DNA of 5,475 nucleotides from Lachnospiraceae bacterium UBA3332 (GTDB taxonomy: Bacteria; Bacillota; Clostridia; Lachnospirales; Lachnospiraceae), in NCBI GenBank assembly GCA_002361095.1, contig DERU01000210.1, positions 1-5,475 on the forward strand, read 5' to 3'. A program made the position numbers and the translations under genes. This document shows, piece after piece, positions 1-5,279 of the stretch. The notes under the pieces were generated by a model, which did no database searches, was not told the DNA's origin, and saw nothing but the letters and a program-made list of their open reading frames with translations. The stretch's first letter is position 1; every line of letters begins with the position of its first letter.

Positions 1-267
1 GTTAAATGCAGTCGGGGAACGGTATCCGTACTTTTCTGCAATATCAATAATCCGTTCGTCCCCACCCTGTAAGTCTACCGCCGCTAAGGACATTTTTCTT
101 CTTCGGATATACTCGGCCAGAGTGATACCCGCCATATAAGTAAACATCCTCTGATAGTGATAAGTGGAGCAGCAGGCAATCCGTCCAAGCTGTCCGTAGT
201 CAATTTCGCCTGTCAAATGTTCCTCAATATAATTCATGCTTTGGTTTAATCTGTCAACCCATTCCAT
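1..267 (-). CDS. AraC-family transcriptional regulator, N-terminal part (cut by window edge)
   Basis: The first 89 codons of a DNA-binding regulator run off the left edge in frame; the rest of the protein lies outside. The visible part is an N-terminal AraC/XylS double helix-turn-helix. The first HTH spans roughly residues 20-45 (IDYGQLGRIACCSTYHYQRMF), followed by the linker helix with YIRRRKMSLAAVDL. The second HTH begins at about residue 73 with IIDIAEKYGYRSPTAFN, a typical AraC signature. HTH at the N terminus, rather than after a sugar-binding arm, fits regulators of the MarA/Rob kind; in Clostridia these often carry a C-terminal GyrI-like effector domain, which cannot be checked here. 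The start is ATG at 267 with a perfect AGGAGG (274-279) six bases upstream. It lies 327 bases downstream of the acetyltransferase on the same strand, so it is probably transcribed separately. The target genes are unknown. Confidence 0.88.
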   Translation of the reverse strand, partial: MEWVDRLNQSMNYIEEHLTGEIDYGQLGRIACCSTYHYQRMFTYMAGITLAEYIRRRKMSLAAVDLQGGDERIIDIAEKYGYRSPTAFN

Positions 268-594
268 GAGATGCCTCCTATCCGCACCTATTGTGCTTTG
301 CGGTTAAAAATTTGTCTATATCATTATAAGTCTTATTCTAAATTTTTTCCTCTCTATCCTTGCACAAAAAAAAGAGATGGTTATTCCATGCTTCCGGGGC
401 AGGCGCGGACGGGCAGATTCACGGAAAAAAGGACAATGTTAATTTGCGTTGCTTGCGGCAACGGGCAGCGTTTTCCCAGACCATATGGCTGCGTTATCGG
501 AAAATGCAGAAAGCGATTACTATTTTTTATGAAAAATGGCGCCGGCTTTTGACATAACCTTTAAATCGCAGATATCATTTTTGATTTGACTGTA
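268..594. other. gene-free gap between acetyltransferase and AraC genes
   Basis: This is 327 bases with no recognised gene. The AraC side (280-360) is AT-rich and carries its RBS and -10 box. The middle (385-550) is more GC-rich and has open frames on the plus strand of up to 93 codons, but their composition is unlike a protein (Cys/Arg/Phe-rich) and they have no proper ribosome binding site, so I do not call them. It contains one perfect 6-bp hairpin, CGTTGC at 447-452 against GCAACG at 458-463 with a five-base loop, without a following T-run. No terminator is visible just after the acetyltransferase stop. It may be remnant sequence of a former gene or repeat, but nothing identifies it. Confidence 0.5.
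323..328 (-). promoter_or_regulatory. candidate -10 box for the AraC-family gene
   Basis: A perfect TATAAT on the minus strand lies 56 bases upstream of the AraC start, in an AT-rich stretch (301-350). No good -35 hexamer is visible at 16-18 bases, so the promoter may be weak or activator-dependent. AraC-type regulators often act on their own promoter, but no repeated operator is evident. Confidence 0.4.
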
Positions 595-1467
595 TCAATC
601 CCAAAAACTATTATTTAAAACCGGACCGCCATGCACAGCATCATTGCATCTGTCACAATATTTGTTACCGCAATGGGTAATATACGGATTATTTTCTATA
701 TATTTTTGACATACATTAACAATGGCTGTTGCCTTATAGCAAACCCAATCACTTTTTGCCACTGTAACTCTTTTTGCATAGCCGGACAACACGTCATTGA
801 AATGCCCAAAACCCTTTGAACATCCTCCTGTTGATACAGGTATGACATTCCTTTCCTTGCCATAAGCCCATCGGATAAATGGCGTTCTTCCTGCCGATTG
901 CTCTGCAAAATGAATGATAGTTGCAACATCAAGACCGACTCCAATTAAAAGGACGTATCCGTCATCATCACACAACTGCTTTAGCGGCGCATATACATTT
1001 TTGTGTGTTTGACCACCAACGAGCTTCTGGGCACTATTGCCTAATGCGGCAAAAGAATTGAGTGGGTGATTTCCCCTTACGCTTTTCTCATCATGAAGCA
1101 CATATTGGGAAAATATGCCCATATCTTCGGCAGAAATTTCTTTACTTGTTATATCAAAAGGCGCTATATCAGTCTCCGTTTTTTCTAAAAAATATGAATA
1201 ATCTCCAGTTCCATTATATGCGGGCATATATTTGCTCACAGGTCTTGCTTCATAGATATCTGAAAAAGCCGGTACCATTATTGTACATTTCTGCCCTAAA
1301 AAAGCATTGATCATGCCGTTTATTCCACACTTGATATCTGCGCCGAAAGACTTCATTGATGAATGAATGCATACTTCTGAACCGTTGAGCCCTAATTCTG
1401 TAATTGCATTGATAAAATCTGGCACATCTAACCCTATGGAATTTTGTTGTGTTTTTACGCTATCCAT
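595..1467 (-). CDS. AAC(3)-family N-acetyltransferase (aminoglycoside 3-N-acetyltransferase-like)
   Basis: A 290-residue protein with the length and motif order of the Antibiotic_NAT/AAC(3) family, which uses acetyl-CoA to acetylate an amino group, classically the 3-amino group of 2-deoxystreptamine aminoglycosides, in the cytoplasm. Visible motifs are VCIHSSMKSFG (32-42), VPAFSD (65-70), RGNHPLNSFAALG (131-143, the family's HPxxSF block) and LLIGVGLDVATIIHFAE (173-189), with His186 and Glu189 in the positions of the conserved active-site His/Glu. The C terminus has a Cys-rich stretch, HCGNKYCDRCND (265-276). The start is ATG at 1467 with GGAGA about ten bases upstream; TGA is at 595-597. The gene is distinctly AT-richer than the upstream protease, consistent with acquisition. 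Many chromosomal AAC(3)-like proteins do not confer resistance, so aminoglycoside resistance is inference; a metabolic or antibiotic-biosynthetic substrate is possible. Confidence 0.9.
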   Translation of the reverse strand: MDSVKTQQNSIGLDVPDFINAITELGLNGSEVCIHSSMKSFGADIKCGINGMINAFLGQKCTIMVPAFSDIYEARPVSKYMPAYNGTGDYSYFLEKTETDIAPFDITSKEISAEDMGIFSQYVLHDEKSVRGNHPLNSFAALGNSAQKLVGGQTHKNVYAPLKQLCDDDGYVLLIGVGLDVATIIHFAEQSAGRTPFIRWAYGKERNVIPVSTGGCSKGFGHFNDVLSGYAKRVTVAKSDWVCYKATAIVNVCQKYIENNPYITHCGNKYCDRCNDAVHGGPVLNNSFWD

Positions 1468-1489
1468 ATTTACAAATTCTCCAATTACC

Positions 1490-1534
1490 GATTATGATTT
1501 GAAACTTCTGAATAATCATTGTTGTATACCAATG
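1490..1534 (-). promoter_or_regulatory. two adjacent leader hairpins just upstream of the acetyltransferase RBS
   Basis: Two short inverted repeats sit back to back. One is GATTAT (1490-1495) against ATAATC (1512-1517). The other is CATTG (1517-1521) against CAATG (1530-1534), with an eight-base loop. They share base 1517, so they could compete. They lie between a short upstream ORF and the RBS of the acetyltransferase, where translational-attenuation hairpins of resistance genes usually sit. No segment complementary to the GGAGA of the RBS was found, so a regulatory role is only a possibility. Confidence 0.3.
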
Positions 1535-1594
1535 CTACTTGATAAATGCGATAATAATATTTCTATTCTGGCTGCAAATTCTTTTACATTCCAT
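1535..1594 (-). CDS. possible 19-residue leader peptide upstream of the acetyltransferase
   Basis: A 19-codon ORF (begins MECKRICSQN, ends IIIAFIK, stop TAG) has an ATG at 1594 preceded by the purine-rich GAGAGGGG seven bases upstream, a good ribosome binding site. It ends 67 bases before the acetyltransferase start, followed by two small hairpins. Size and placement resemble leader peptides that control antibiotic-resistance genes. It matches no known peptide that I recognise. The ATG overlaps a TATAAT (minus strand, 1593-1598); if that is a promoter, transcription would start inside or after this ORF and it would not be translated as drawn. It could also be the broken 5' end of a former gene. 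Confidence 0.3.
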   Translation of the reverse strand: MECKRICSQNRNIIIAFIK

Positions 1595-1607
1595 TATAAA
1601 TCCCCTC

Positions 1608-1655
1608 TCAAAATTCAACTCCTACATTCTTTGTCTGCTCGCTTAATTCTTCCAA
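1608..1655 (-). CDS. possible 15-residue ORF (TTG start) in the same leader
   Basis: Fifteen codons starting at TTG 1655 (LEELSEQTKNVGVEF) end in TGA at 1608-1610. AAAGGA lies eight bases upstream. The stop is followed at once by the RBS of the 19-residue ORF, so the two would be arranged for translational coupling. The same frame also continues upstream to a GTG at 1694, which sits almost exactly at the predicted transcription start. The glutamate-rich sequence looks more protein-like than the flanking frames but matches no family I know. It may be a leader ORF or the tail of a decayed gene. Confidence 0.25.
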   Translation of the reverse strand: MEELSEQTKNVGVEF

Positions 1656-1701
1656 AATGAAATTCCTTTCAAATAAGCAACTTACGATTTTCACTTGCTT
1701 T

Positions 1702-1730
1702 ATTATACGCCATTCCACCGAAGATGTATA
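1702..1730 (-). promoter_or_regulatory. candidate sigma-A promoter for the acetyltransferase transcript
   Basis: On the minus strand TATACA (1725-1730, four of six matches to TTGACA) is followed after exactly 17 bases by a perfect TATAAT (1702-1707). Transcription would start near 1695 and give a leader of about 228 bases before the acetyltransferase start. This is the best-spaced promoter on this side of the window. A second TATAAT at 1593-1598 lacks a -35 box at proper spacing. Confidence 0.42.
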
Positions 1731-1804
1731 GCCGGATTTCGGAAAACCTGTCAGGCAGAAACAGCCTGTAATGTAAGGTGGTTTCGGGAAATAAGTCCAT
1801 AAGG

Positions 1805-1820
1805 GGCGGACAGTTCCGCC
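1805..1820. repeat. perfect 6-bp hairpin with tetraloop
   Basis: GGCGGA (1805-1810), loop CAGT, TCCGCC (1815-1820). On the plus strand it is followed directly by TATAATAGGGG, on the minus strand by CCTTATGG, so it is not a standard intrinsic terminator. Confidence 0.55.
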
Positions 1821-1860
1821 TATAATAGGGGTAACAACACAAAAAAAGGCAGCCATAGCA

Positions 1861-1921
1861 GCAATTCCCCCCGCCAGACGGCTTATAAAAAACCGCTGTT
1901 TGGCGGGGGCAGTAAAATTGC
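1861..1921. repeat. long GC-rich inverted repeat
   Basis: CCCCCGCCAGAC (1868-1879) faces GTTTGGCGGGGG (1898-1909), a 12-bp stem with one G-T pair in the plus-strand RNA and an AT-rich 18-base loop. The outer arms GCAATT (1861-1866) and AATTGC (1916-1921) extend it with asymmetric unpaired bases. This is the strongest single dyad in the window. No T-run follows directly: the minus strand has seven T's only about 20 bases beyond the stem. It could be a transcription barrier, the core of a small repeat element, or a structured RNA. Confidence 0.6.
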
Positions 1922-1943
1922 GTCTTTTTCAGGATATCTGTTT

Positions 1944-1979
1944 GGCGCAAAGCAGAGACCTTGGCTGCTTTGCTGCGCC
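1944..1979. repeat. bulged stem-loop sharing an arm with the next dyad
   Basis: GGCGCA plus AAGCAG (1944-1955) pair with CTGCTT (1965-1970) and TGCGCC (1974-1979). There is a 3-base bulge (1971-1973) and a 9-base loop, giving twelve pairs. Its right arm is also the left arm of the dyad at 1974-2024, so the two structures exclude each other. Confidence 0.5.
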
Positions 1980-2024
1980 GAGTGCAGCCACTTCAGCGGC
2001 TAATACCGTCTGCACGAATGCGCA
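1974..2024. repeat. two-step inverted repeat, alternative to the preceding stem-loop
   Basis: TGCGC (1974-1978) pairs with GCGCA (2020-2024), and inside it GTGCAG (1982-1987) pairs with CTGCAC (2010-2015), separated by small internal loops. Within the loop AGCC and GGCT could form a further short stem. Mutually exclusive pairing with 1944-1979 resembles a switch, but no downstream gene or consensus supports a riboswitch call. Confidence 0.45.
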
Positions 2025-2052
2025 TTTTACCGGAAACGGCAAATTTTTTGTT

Positions 2053-2083
2053 GTTTGCTATAATTTTTCATGAAAAGGCAAAC
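2053..2083. repeat. AT-rich inverted repeat after the ABC remnant
   Basis: GTTTGC (2053-2058) and GCAAAC (2078-2083) flank a palindromic core TTTTCATGAAAA. It lies just past the stop codon of the ABC-exporter remnant on the minus strand and could be what is left of its termination region, although no clean T-tract follows. Confidence 0.4.
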
Positions 2084-2097
2084 CGAAATCCTCCCTT

Positions 2098-2219
2098 TTA
2101 TTCCATTGCCCAATTCTGACTCTGTGTCTGGAGTTTTACCATACGGGCATAAATCCCATTCTTTTTCAGAAGCGTTGCGGAATTGCCCTGCTCCGCCACT
2201 GTGATAAATTTCATCTGAA
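2098..2219 (-). pseudogene. 3' remnant of an ABC exporter (ATPase/permease) gene, frameshifted
   Basis: On the minus strand the frame from 2214 to the TAA at 2098-2100 reads ITVAEQGNSATLLKKNGIYA and then RMVKLQTQSQNWAME. This is the characteristic C-terminal tail of ABC exporter half-transporters, after the H-loop: the 'G.I.EQG...LL.K.G.YA.M...Q' pattern found downstream of the nucleotide-binding domain. Just upstream, in another frame, DEIY (codons within 2208-2219) matches the 'ADEIYV' that normally precedes this tail, so a frameshift or small deletion separates the two. The Walker A, Walker B and signature motifs and all membrane segments are absent; the upstream DNA soon meets the end of the protease gene. 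Only about 40 codons of a gene usually near 600 survive. It is a deletion relic and cannot encode a working transporter. The methionine at 2214 is probably not a real start. Confidence 0.72.
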
Positions 2220-2246
2220 TGTCCGTAACATTTCAGCCCCAATGAC

Positions 2247-2305
2247 GCCGGTTTAAGGCGGGAGGCAGGCACGCAGACCGGGCGGAAGCCCTTGGTTTTA
2301 CCGGC
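2247..2305. repeat. nested inverted repeat just downstream of the protease stop
   Basis: The outer arms are GCCGGT (2247-2252) and ACCGGC (2300-2305). Inside is a compact hairpin GGGC-GGAA-GCCC (2280-2291), extendable by ACC (2277-2279) against GGT (2294-2296) with a two-base bulge. It begins seven bases after the protease stop on the minus strand, the usual place for a terminator, but there is no T-run, so intrinsic termination is doubtful. Confidence 0.4.
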
Positions 2306-2311
2306 TCCTTG

Positions 2312-4102
2312 CTAACTTGACACTATATTACCATACGCCCCCACCTTCTCATTTGGGTATACGTTCTCCCCCCGCACCGGTTTTGCCCCTCTCCGCAAAT
2401 ACGCCTTCATCTTCTCCCCGTACAAATACGGATCATTCCCCCGCACCAATCCCCATTCCATCAAAAGCGCCGCCGCCCCCGTAACCATGGGCGTGGCAAA
2501 GGAAGTCCCCGTTACCCGCCAGGTGCCGCCGCCCGCCGCAGGCGCCAAAAGGTTTACACCCGGCGCCGCCAAGTCCGGTTTGGTATCCGCAAATACCGTT
2601 TCATTTTGTAAAAAAAGCGGCGCGCCGCGGCCCGAAAAATCCGCATAGGCTTCATATTCCGCATAAACCGCCCCCACCGTCACCACTTTTCCGGCGGTTC
2701 CCGGAATGGTCAGGGAAAGCTGCGGCGCAGGACGCACAAATCTTGTTGCCGCCGCACGAACCTCCTGTCCGGGCAGATACATCTGATATTCCCCGGAAAC
2801 AATTTTGATTGCCCCCAGCCGGATCGTCCATACTCCCGCCTCAATGTAAGTCTGTCTCGGCAGCAAATCAAAAAAAATTTCCTGTTGGACAGAGTACGGA
2901 GACGGCTGCCCCGCATAAACCAGCACCTCCGTTGTCTGTGTCAGCACATCCTGCCTGCCTACCTGGGAAAACTGTACCGGAATTTCCCGGCCGGAAGGGG
3001 AACGCAGCGTTACGGAAAAAAGATCCGCATAATTTTTCCAAAGCTGTATACTCAACGTCCTTTCATAATCCGCCACTACCAATTCCACGGTCTCCTCTGT
3101 CCCTGCCCGAAGCCGCCCCGCCGCATGTCCGGAGGAAGCCCCCTCATTGCCGCTGCCCACACAAATCACCGTGCGGCCGCTTTCCGCCGCATTATCCAAA
3201 AAGCGGGCCAACAGGGAGGAACCGTCGTGGGGCCCGTAACTGTTTCCAAAGCTAATATTGACGGATACCGGTTTTTGCAGCTGCCTGGCTTTTTGCAATA
3301 CCCATGCAACCGCCCGCATCAGTTCCGTGGTATGGGGAAATCCGGTCTGCCGGTTGGCAAGCTTTACCACAAGCAGCTGCGCCCCCGGCGCGACGCCCCG
3401 CAAAATAGGATCCGGATTGCTCCCCGCCGCTATCGCCGCAACCGTCGTCCCGTGCCCCGACCGGTCAAGGCTTGGCACCAAGGAAAAGGCGCTGTCCCGG
3501 TTTCCGGTCTCCAGCGCCAGATCAATCTGTTCTTTTGAAAATTCCACTCCGATGGCAAACCCGGAAGGAGGCGCATAGCCCGGTGTGTCCAACACGCCTG
3601 CGTCCAGTGTCTGATCCCACAAAAAGGCAATCCGGCTGCTCCCGTTTTCCTCCCGGAAATCCGGCAGATAATAATCGATTCCGGAGTCTATCACCGCCAC
3701 CAGCACTCCCTCCCCGGATAGCCCGGCACGGTCTCCCTGCGGCCCGCCTCCGCCAGACTGCGGCCCGTTTCCTGTGAGCGGCAGGATGCAGCTCACCCGT
3801 TTTGCCTCATACAACCCGTTCAACAAATTTTTGGGCATCTCCACATACTCCACCTCCGGCGCAGCCACCAGCGCTCCGATCAGACGCTGCGGCACATGCA
3901 CCACCGCATACCCGGCCAACAATTCCTCCACGAAAATCCCCTGTGCCCGCAAATTTTCCAGGCTGCCGCTGTATTTTACGATCAGCTCCCAGGTTTGTTG
4001 TTCCTGGTCGAATCCCACGCCCAGTACACCGGAACGCTGCCTCTCCTCCTGTGAAGATTCCAGGCTTAAGTTTAAAATATCCTCCAATTTTTGTGAAACC
4101 AT
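2312..4102 (-). CDS. S8 family serine peptidase (CspA-like subtilase)
   Basis: A 596-residue subtilisin-type endopeptidase of the CspA-like group widespread in Clostridia. The complete triad is visible: Asp139 in VLVAVIDSGIDY, His217 in SGHGTTVAA, and Ser534 in GTSFATPMVTG, with the oxyanion-hole Asn319 in VGSGNEGA. Residues 1-100 form a propeptide-like domain (TWELIVKYSGSL, then PEVEYVEMPKNL). A Gly/Pro-rich linker (about 108-131) leads into the catalytic domain, which carries a large insert (about 335-450) between the Asn and Ser blocks, as in this group. No signal peptide or membrane anchor is seen, so export or localisation is unclear. The open frame extends 59 codons further upstream to a TTG, but that part is non-conserved in character; ATG 4102 (MVSQKLEDIL) matches the family's usual N terminus, although its RBS is weak (GGCGG). 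The block normally read as HGTHVAG is HGTTVAA here. In clostridial spores Csp proteases process the cortex hydrolase precursor SleC; a role here is unproven. Confidence 0.93.
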   Translation of the reverse strand: MVSQKLEDILNLSLESSQEERQRSGVLGVGFDQEQQTWELIVKYSGSLENLRAQGIFVEELLAGYAVVHVPQRLIGALVAAPEVEYVEMPKNLLNGLYEAKRVSCILPLTGNGPQSGGGGPQGDRAGLSGEGVLVAVIDSGIDYYLPDFREENGSSRIAFLWDQTLDAGVLDTPGYAPPSGFAIGVEFSKEQIDLALETGNRDSAFSLVPSLDRSGHGTTVAAIAAGSNPDPILRGVAPGAQLLVVKLANRQTGFPHTTELMRAVAWVLQKARQLQKPVSVNISFGNSYGPHDGSSLLARFLDNAAESGRTVICVGSGNEGASSGHAAGRLRAGTEETVELVVADYERTLSIQLWKNYADLFSVTLRSPSGREIPVQFSQVGRQDVLTQTTEVLVYAGQPSPYSVQQEIFFDLLPRQTYIEAGVWTIRLGAIKIVSGEYQMYLPGQEVRAAATRFVRPAPQLSLTIPGTAGKVVTVGAVYAEYEAYADFSGRGAPLFLQNETVFADTKPDLAAPGVNLLAPAAGGGTWRVTGTSFATPMVTGAAALLMEWGLVRGNDPYLYGEKMKAYLRRGAKPVRGENVYPNEKVGAYGNIVSS

Positions 4103-4241
4103 ACCGCCATACCTTATAACCGCCGTCCTCAGGTTTTTCCTTACTCTCTCCCACAACGGAAAAGACCTTGCAAGCTTTCCCGGCAGCCATACTTTTTTAT
4201 TACAATATGATTTCCGGGACTGATCTGCAACCGGATTCAAC

Positions 4242-4300
4242 GGCCTTCCGGTACAGCCTGCGGGAGAACACACTGCCAAAGTCCGGGCTGTATGAAGGCC
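4242..4300. repeat. large inverted repeat between lipoprotein and protease genes
   Basis: GGCCTTC (4242-4248) and TACAGCC (4252-4258) face GGCTGTA (4286-4292) and GAAGGCC (4294-4300). That is fourteen pairs with a 3-by-1 internal loop. CGG (4261-4263) and CCG (4283-4285) can add three more, leaving a 19-base loop. On the minus strand it starts 38 bases after the lipoprotein stop and ends 140 bases before the protease start. There is no T-run on either side. The rest of the 235-base gap (4103-4337) shows no convincing promoter; the best candidates, TTGCAG with TATTGT near 4203-4231, are poor. The dyad could stabilise or process a joint transcript, or be a factor-dependent terminator. Confidence 0.55.
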
Positions 4301-4337
4301 ACATTGCCGTATGTCCTGCGCTTCTTCTTCAAACGCT

Positions 4338-5279
4338 TCATTTTGTTACAAACGCATACTCCGCAGCGCCGTAAAATCCGTTTTTATCGAAGTTTTCTTC
4401 CTTCCATTCCGCTAAAATCCCATAAACAAACCCGGCCTCCAATTCCAAAAGCGACATCTCCCCCTCATAGGACAGCACCGTAAGCGGTTCTGCATCCGAG
4501 TGCCCAAGCGCCGACATTTCCCATTTCCGAACCGTCAGCGTATCCGGCTCCACCGCACCGGAACAAAAAAACGGAACTTCCTCCAATCTGTTATACTGCG
4601 GAATCTGCAAAACCGGGGTGCGGATCAGTTCCGCGTCATCCAACGGATGGGCGCCACAGGCTGCAATCCCCGACATTTCCCCGTTTTCCTCATAATACCA
4701 AGTGTAACCGATCGACGGTACGGAAAAAAATTCAAACGTACTGGACAAAGCGTCTTGAAAGATAAGCTGCGGCGGTTCCTTAAGCAAAATGTCCTCCCTG
4801 CCTTCCCCAAAAGGGGCACATTTTCCGAAGCGCAGCCAATGCAATTCTTCCGTTTCACCGCAGGGCATATGTATCTGAATCTCATTTTCGGCCCCATACT
4901 GGTATCCGTAACCGGCGCCGAAATTGGACGTATTGTTCTGCGCGGGAACTTCGTTTTCCGGAACCGCAAAGGTAATCTCCCCGTCCATCATACCGCACCG
5001 CAAATCCGCATCGGCAAACTCCCCCAAATACCTGTAGAGTTCGGAATTCACCATCACCAGCCAGGGAAGGGACTGCCCTTCCTGCGGCTGTGTCTCCCGC
5101 ATGGTTTCCGACGGCATTTCAAATGCCTCCTCCGTTTCCGGATCCCCCCGATCCGTACCGTCATCTGCCGCCACCGTTTCCGGCGCCGGATCCAATGGCA
5201 CACTTTTTGCCAAAAAGCCACACCCGGAACACCAAACCATTCCCAAAATTACACAAACCGTCCAATGGTATTTACGCAT
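4338..5279 (-). CDS. predicted secreted lipoprotein of unknown function
   Basis: A 313-residue protein with an N-terminal lipoprotein-type signal: RK, a hydrophobic stretch (residues 6-16), then WCSGC with Cys20 as the likely lipidated residue. The -3 position is Cys17 rather than the usual Leu/Val, so the lipobox is imperfect. Residues 28-70 are an acidic, Pro/Thr/Glu-rich linker, as expected for a protein tethered outside the membrane. The rest looks folded, with RCGMMDGEI (94-102), NNTSNFGAGYGYQYG (115-129), GYTWYYEENG (191-200), AACGAHPLDD (206-215) and a C-terminal AEWKEENFDKNGFYGAAEYAF (290-310, tip residues approximate). I have the impression that similar motif sets occur in uncharacterised clostridial lipoproteins, but I know of no assigned function. 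ATG 5279 has a strong AGGAGG six bases upstream; TGA is at 4338-4340. It lies 235 bases upstream of the protease on the same strand; a functional link is only inferred. Confidence 0.8.
   Translation of the reverse strand: MRKYHWTVCVILGMVWCSGCGFLAKSVPLDPAPETVAADDGTDRGDPETEEAFEMPSETMRETQPQEGQSLPWLVMVNSELYRYLGEFADADLRCGMMDGEITFAVPENEVPAQNNTSNFGAGYGYQYGAENEIQIHMPCGETEELHWLRFGKCAPFGEGREDILLKEPPQLIFQDALSSTFEFFSVPSIGYTWYYEENGEMSGIAACGAHPLDDAELIRTPVLQIPQYNRLEEVPFFCSGAVEPDTLTVRKWEMSALGHSDAEPLTVLSYEGEMSLLELEAGFVYGILAEWKEENFDKNGFYGAAEYAFVTK

Larger units (their letters stand above)
1656..2097. other. gene-free, repeat-rich spacer
   Basis: About 440 bases between the acetyltransferase leader and the ABC-exporter remnant. 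Two overlapping open frames on the minus strand (82 and 93 codons, between 1608 and 1950) are rich in Cys, Tyr, Phe and Pro, lack ribosome binding sites and do not resemble any family, so I treat them as non-coding. Instead the segment carries five inverted repeats in under 300 bases (1805-1820, 1861-1921, 1944-1979, 1974-2024, 2053-2083), listed separately. None is followed by a T-run on either strand. The stretch looks like accessory or decayed DNA. Confidence 0.5.

Noticed and set aside
271..557. 93- and 65-codon plus-strand frames upstream of the AraC gene.
   Set aside because: They overlap the AraC promoter and RBS region, lack ribosome binding sites and have an unlikely composition.
1861..1921. 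The strong GC-rich dyad as an intrinsic terminator.
   Set aside because: No T-run follows the stem directly on either strand, and the nearest seven-T run is about 20 bases away.
1608..1950. Overlapping 82- and 93-codon minus-strand frames.
   Set aside because: They lack RBSs, are Cys/Tyr/Pro-rich, run through strong dyads and match no family I recognise. The last 15 codons of one are kept only as a possible leader ORF.
2177..2252. Possible cobalamin riboswitch on the plus strand: CCGCCACTGTGA, then AGCCCCAATGACGCCGG reminiscent of the B12 box.
   Set aside because: The GGTG/AAATCC upstream elements are missing, the B12-box match is degenerate, no plus-strand gene follows, and the same bases on the other strand encode the recognisable ABC exporter tail, which explains them.
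2885..3538. 217-codon plus-strand open frame opposite the protease.
   Set aside because: It is an antisense shadow in GC-rich coding DNA: rich in Arg, Pro and His, no RBS and no family motifs, while the opposite strand has a full set of subtilase motifs.
4103..4279. 59-codon N-terminal extension of the protease frame up to a TTG at 4279.
   Set aside because: It needs a TTG start without an RBS, runs through the large inverted repeat, has a non-protein-like composition, and the family N terminus begins at ATG 4102.
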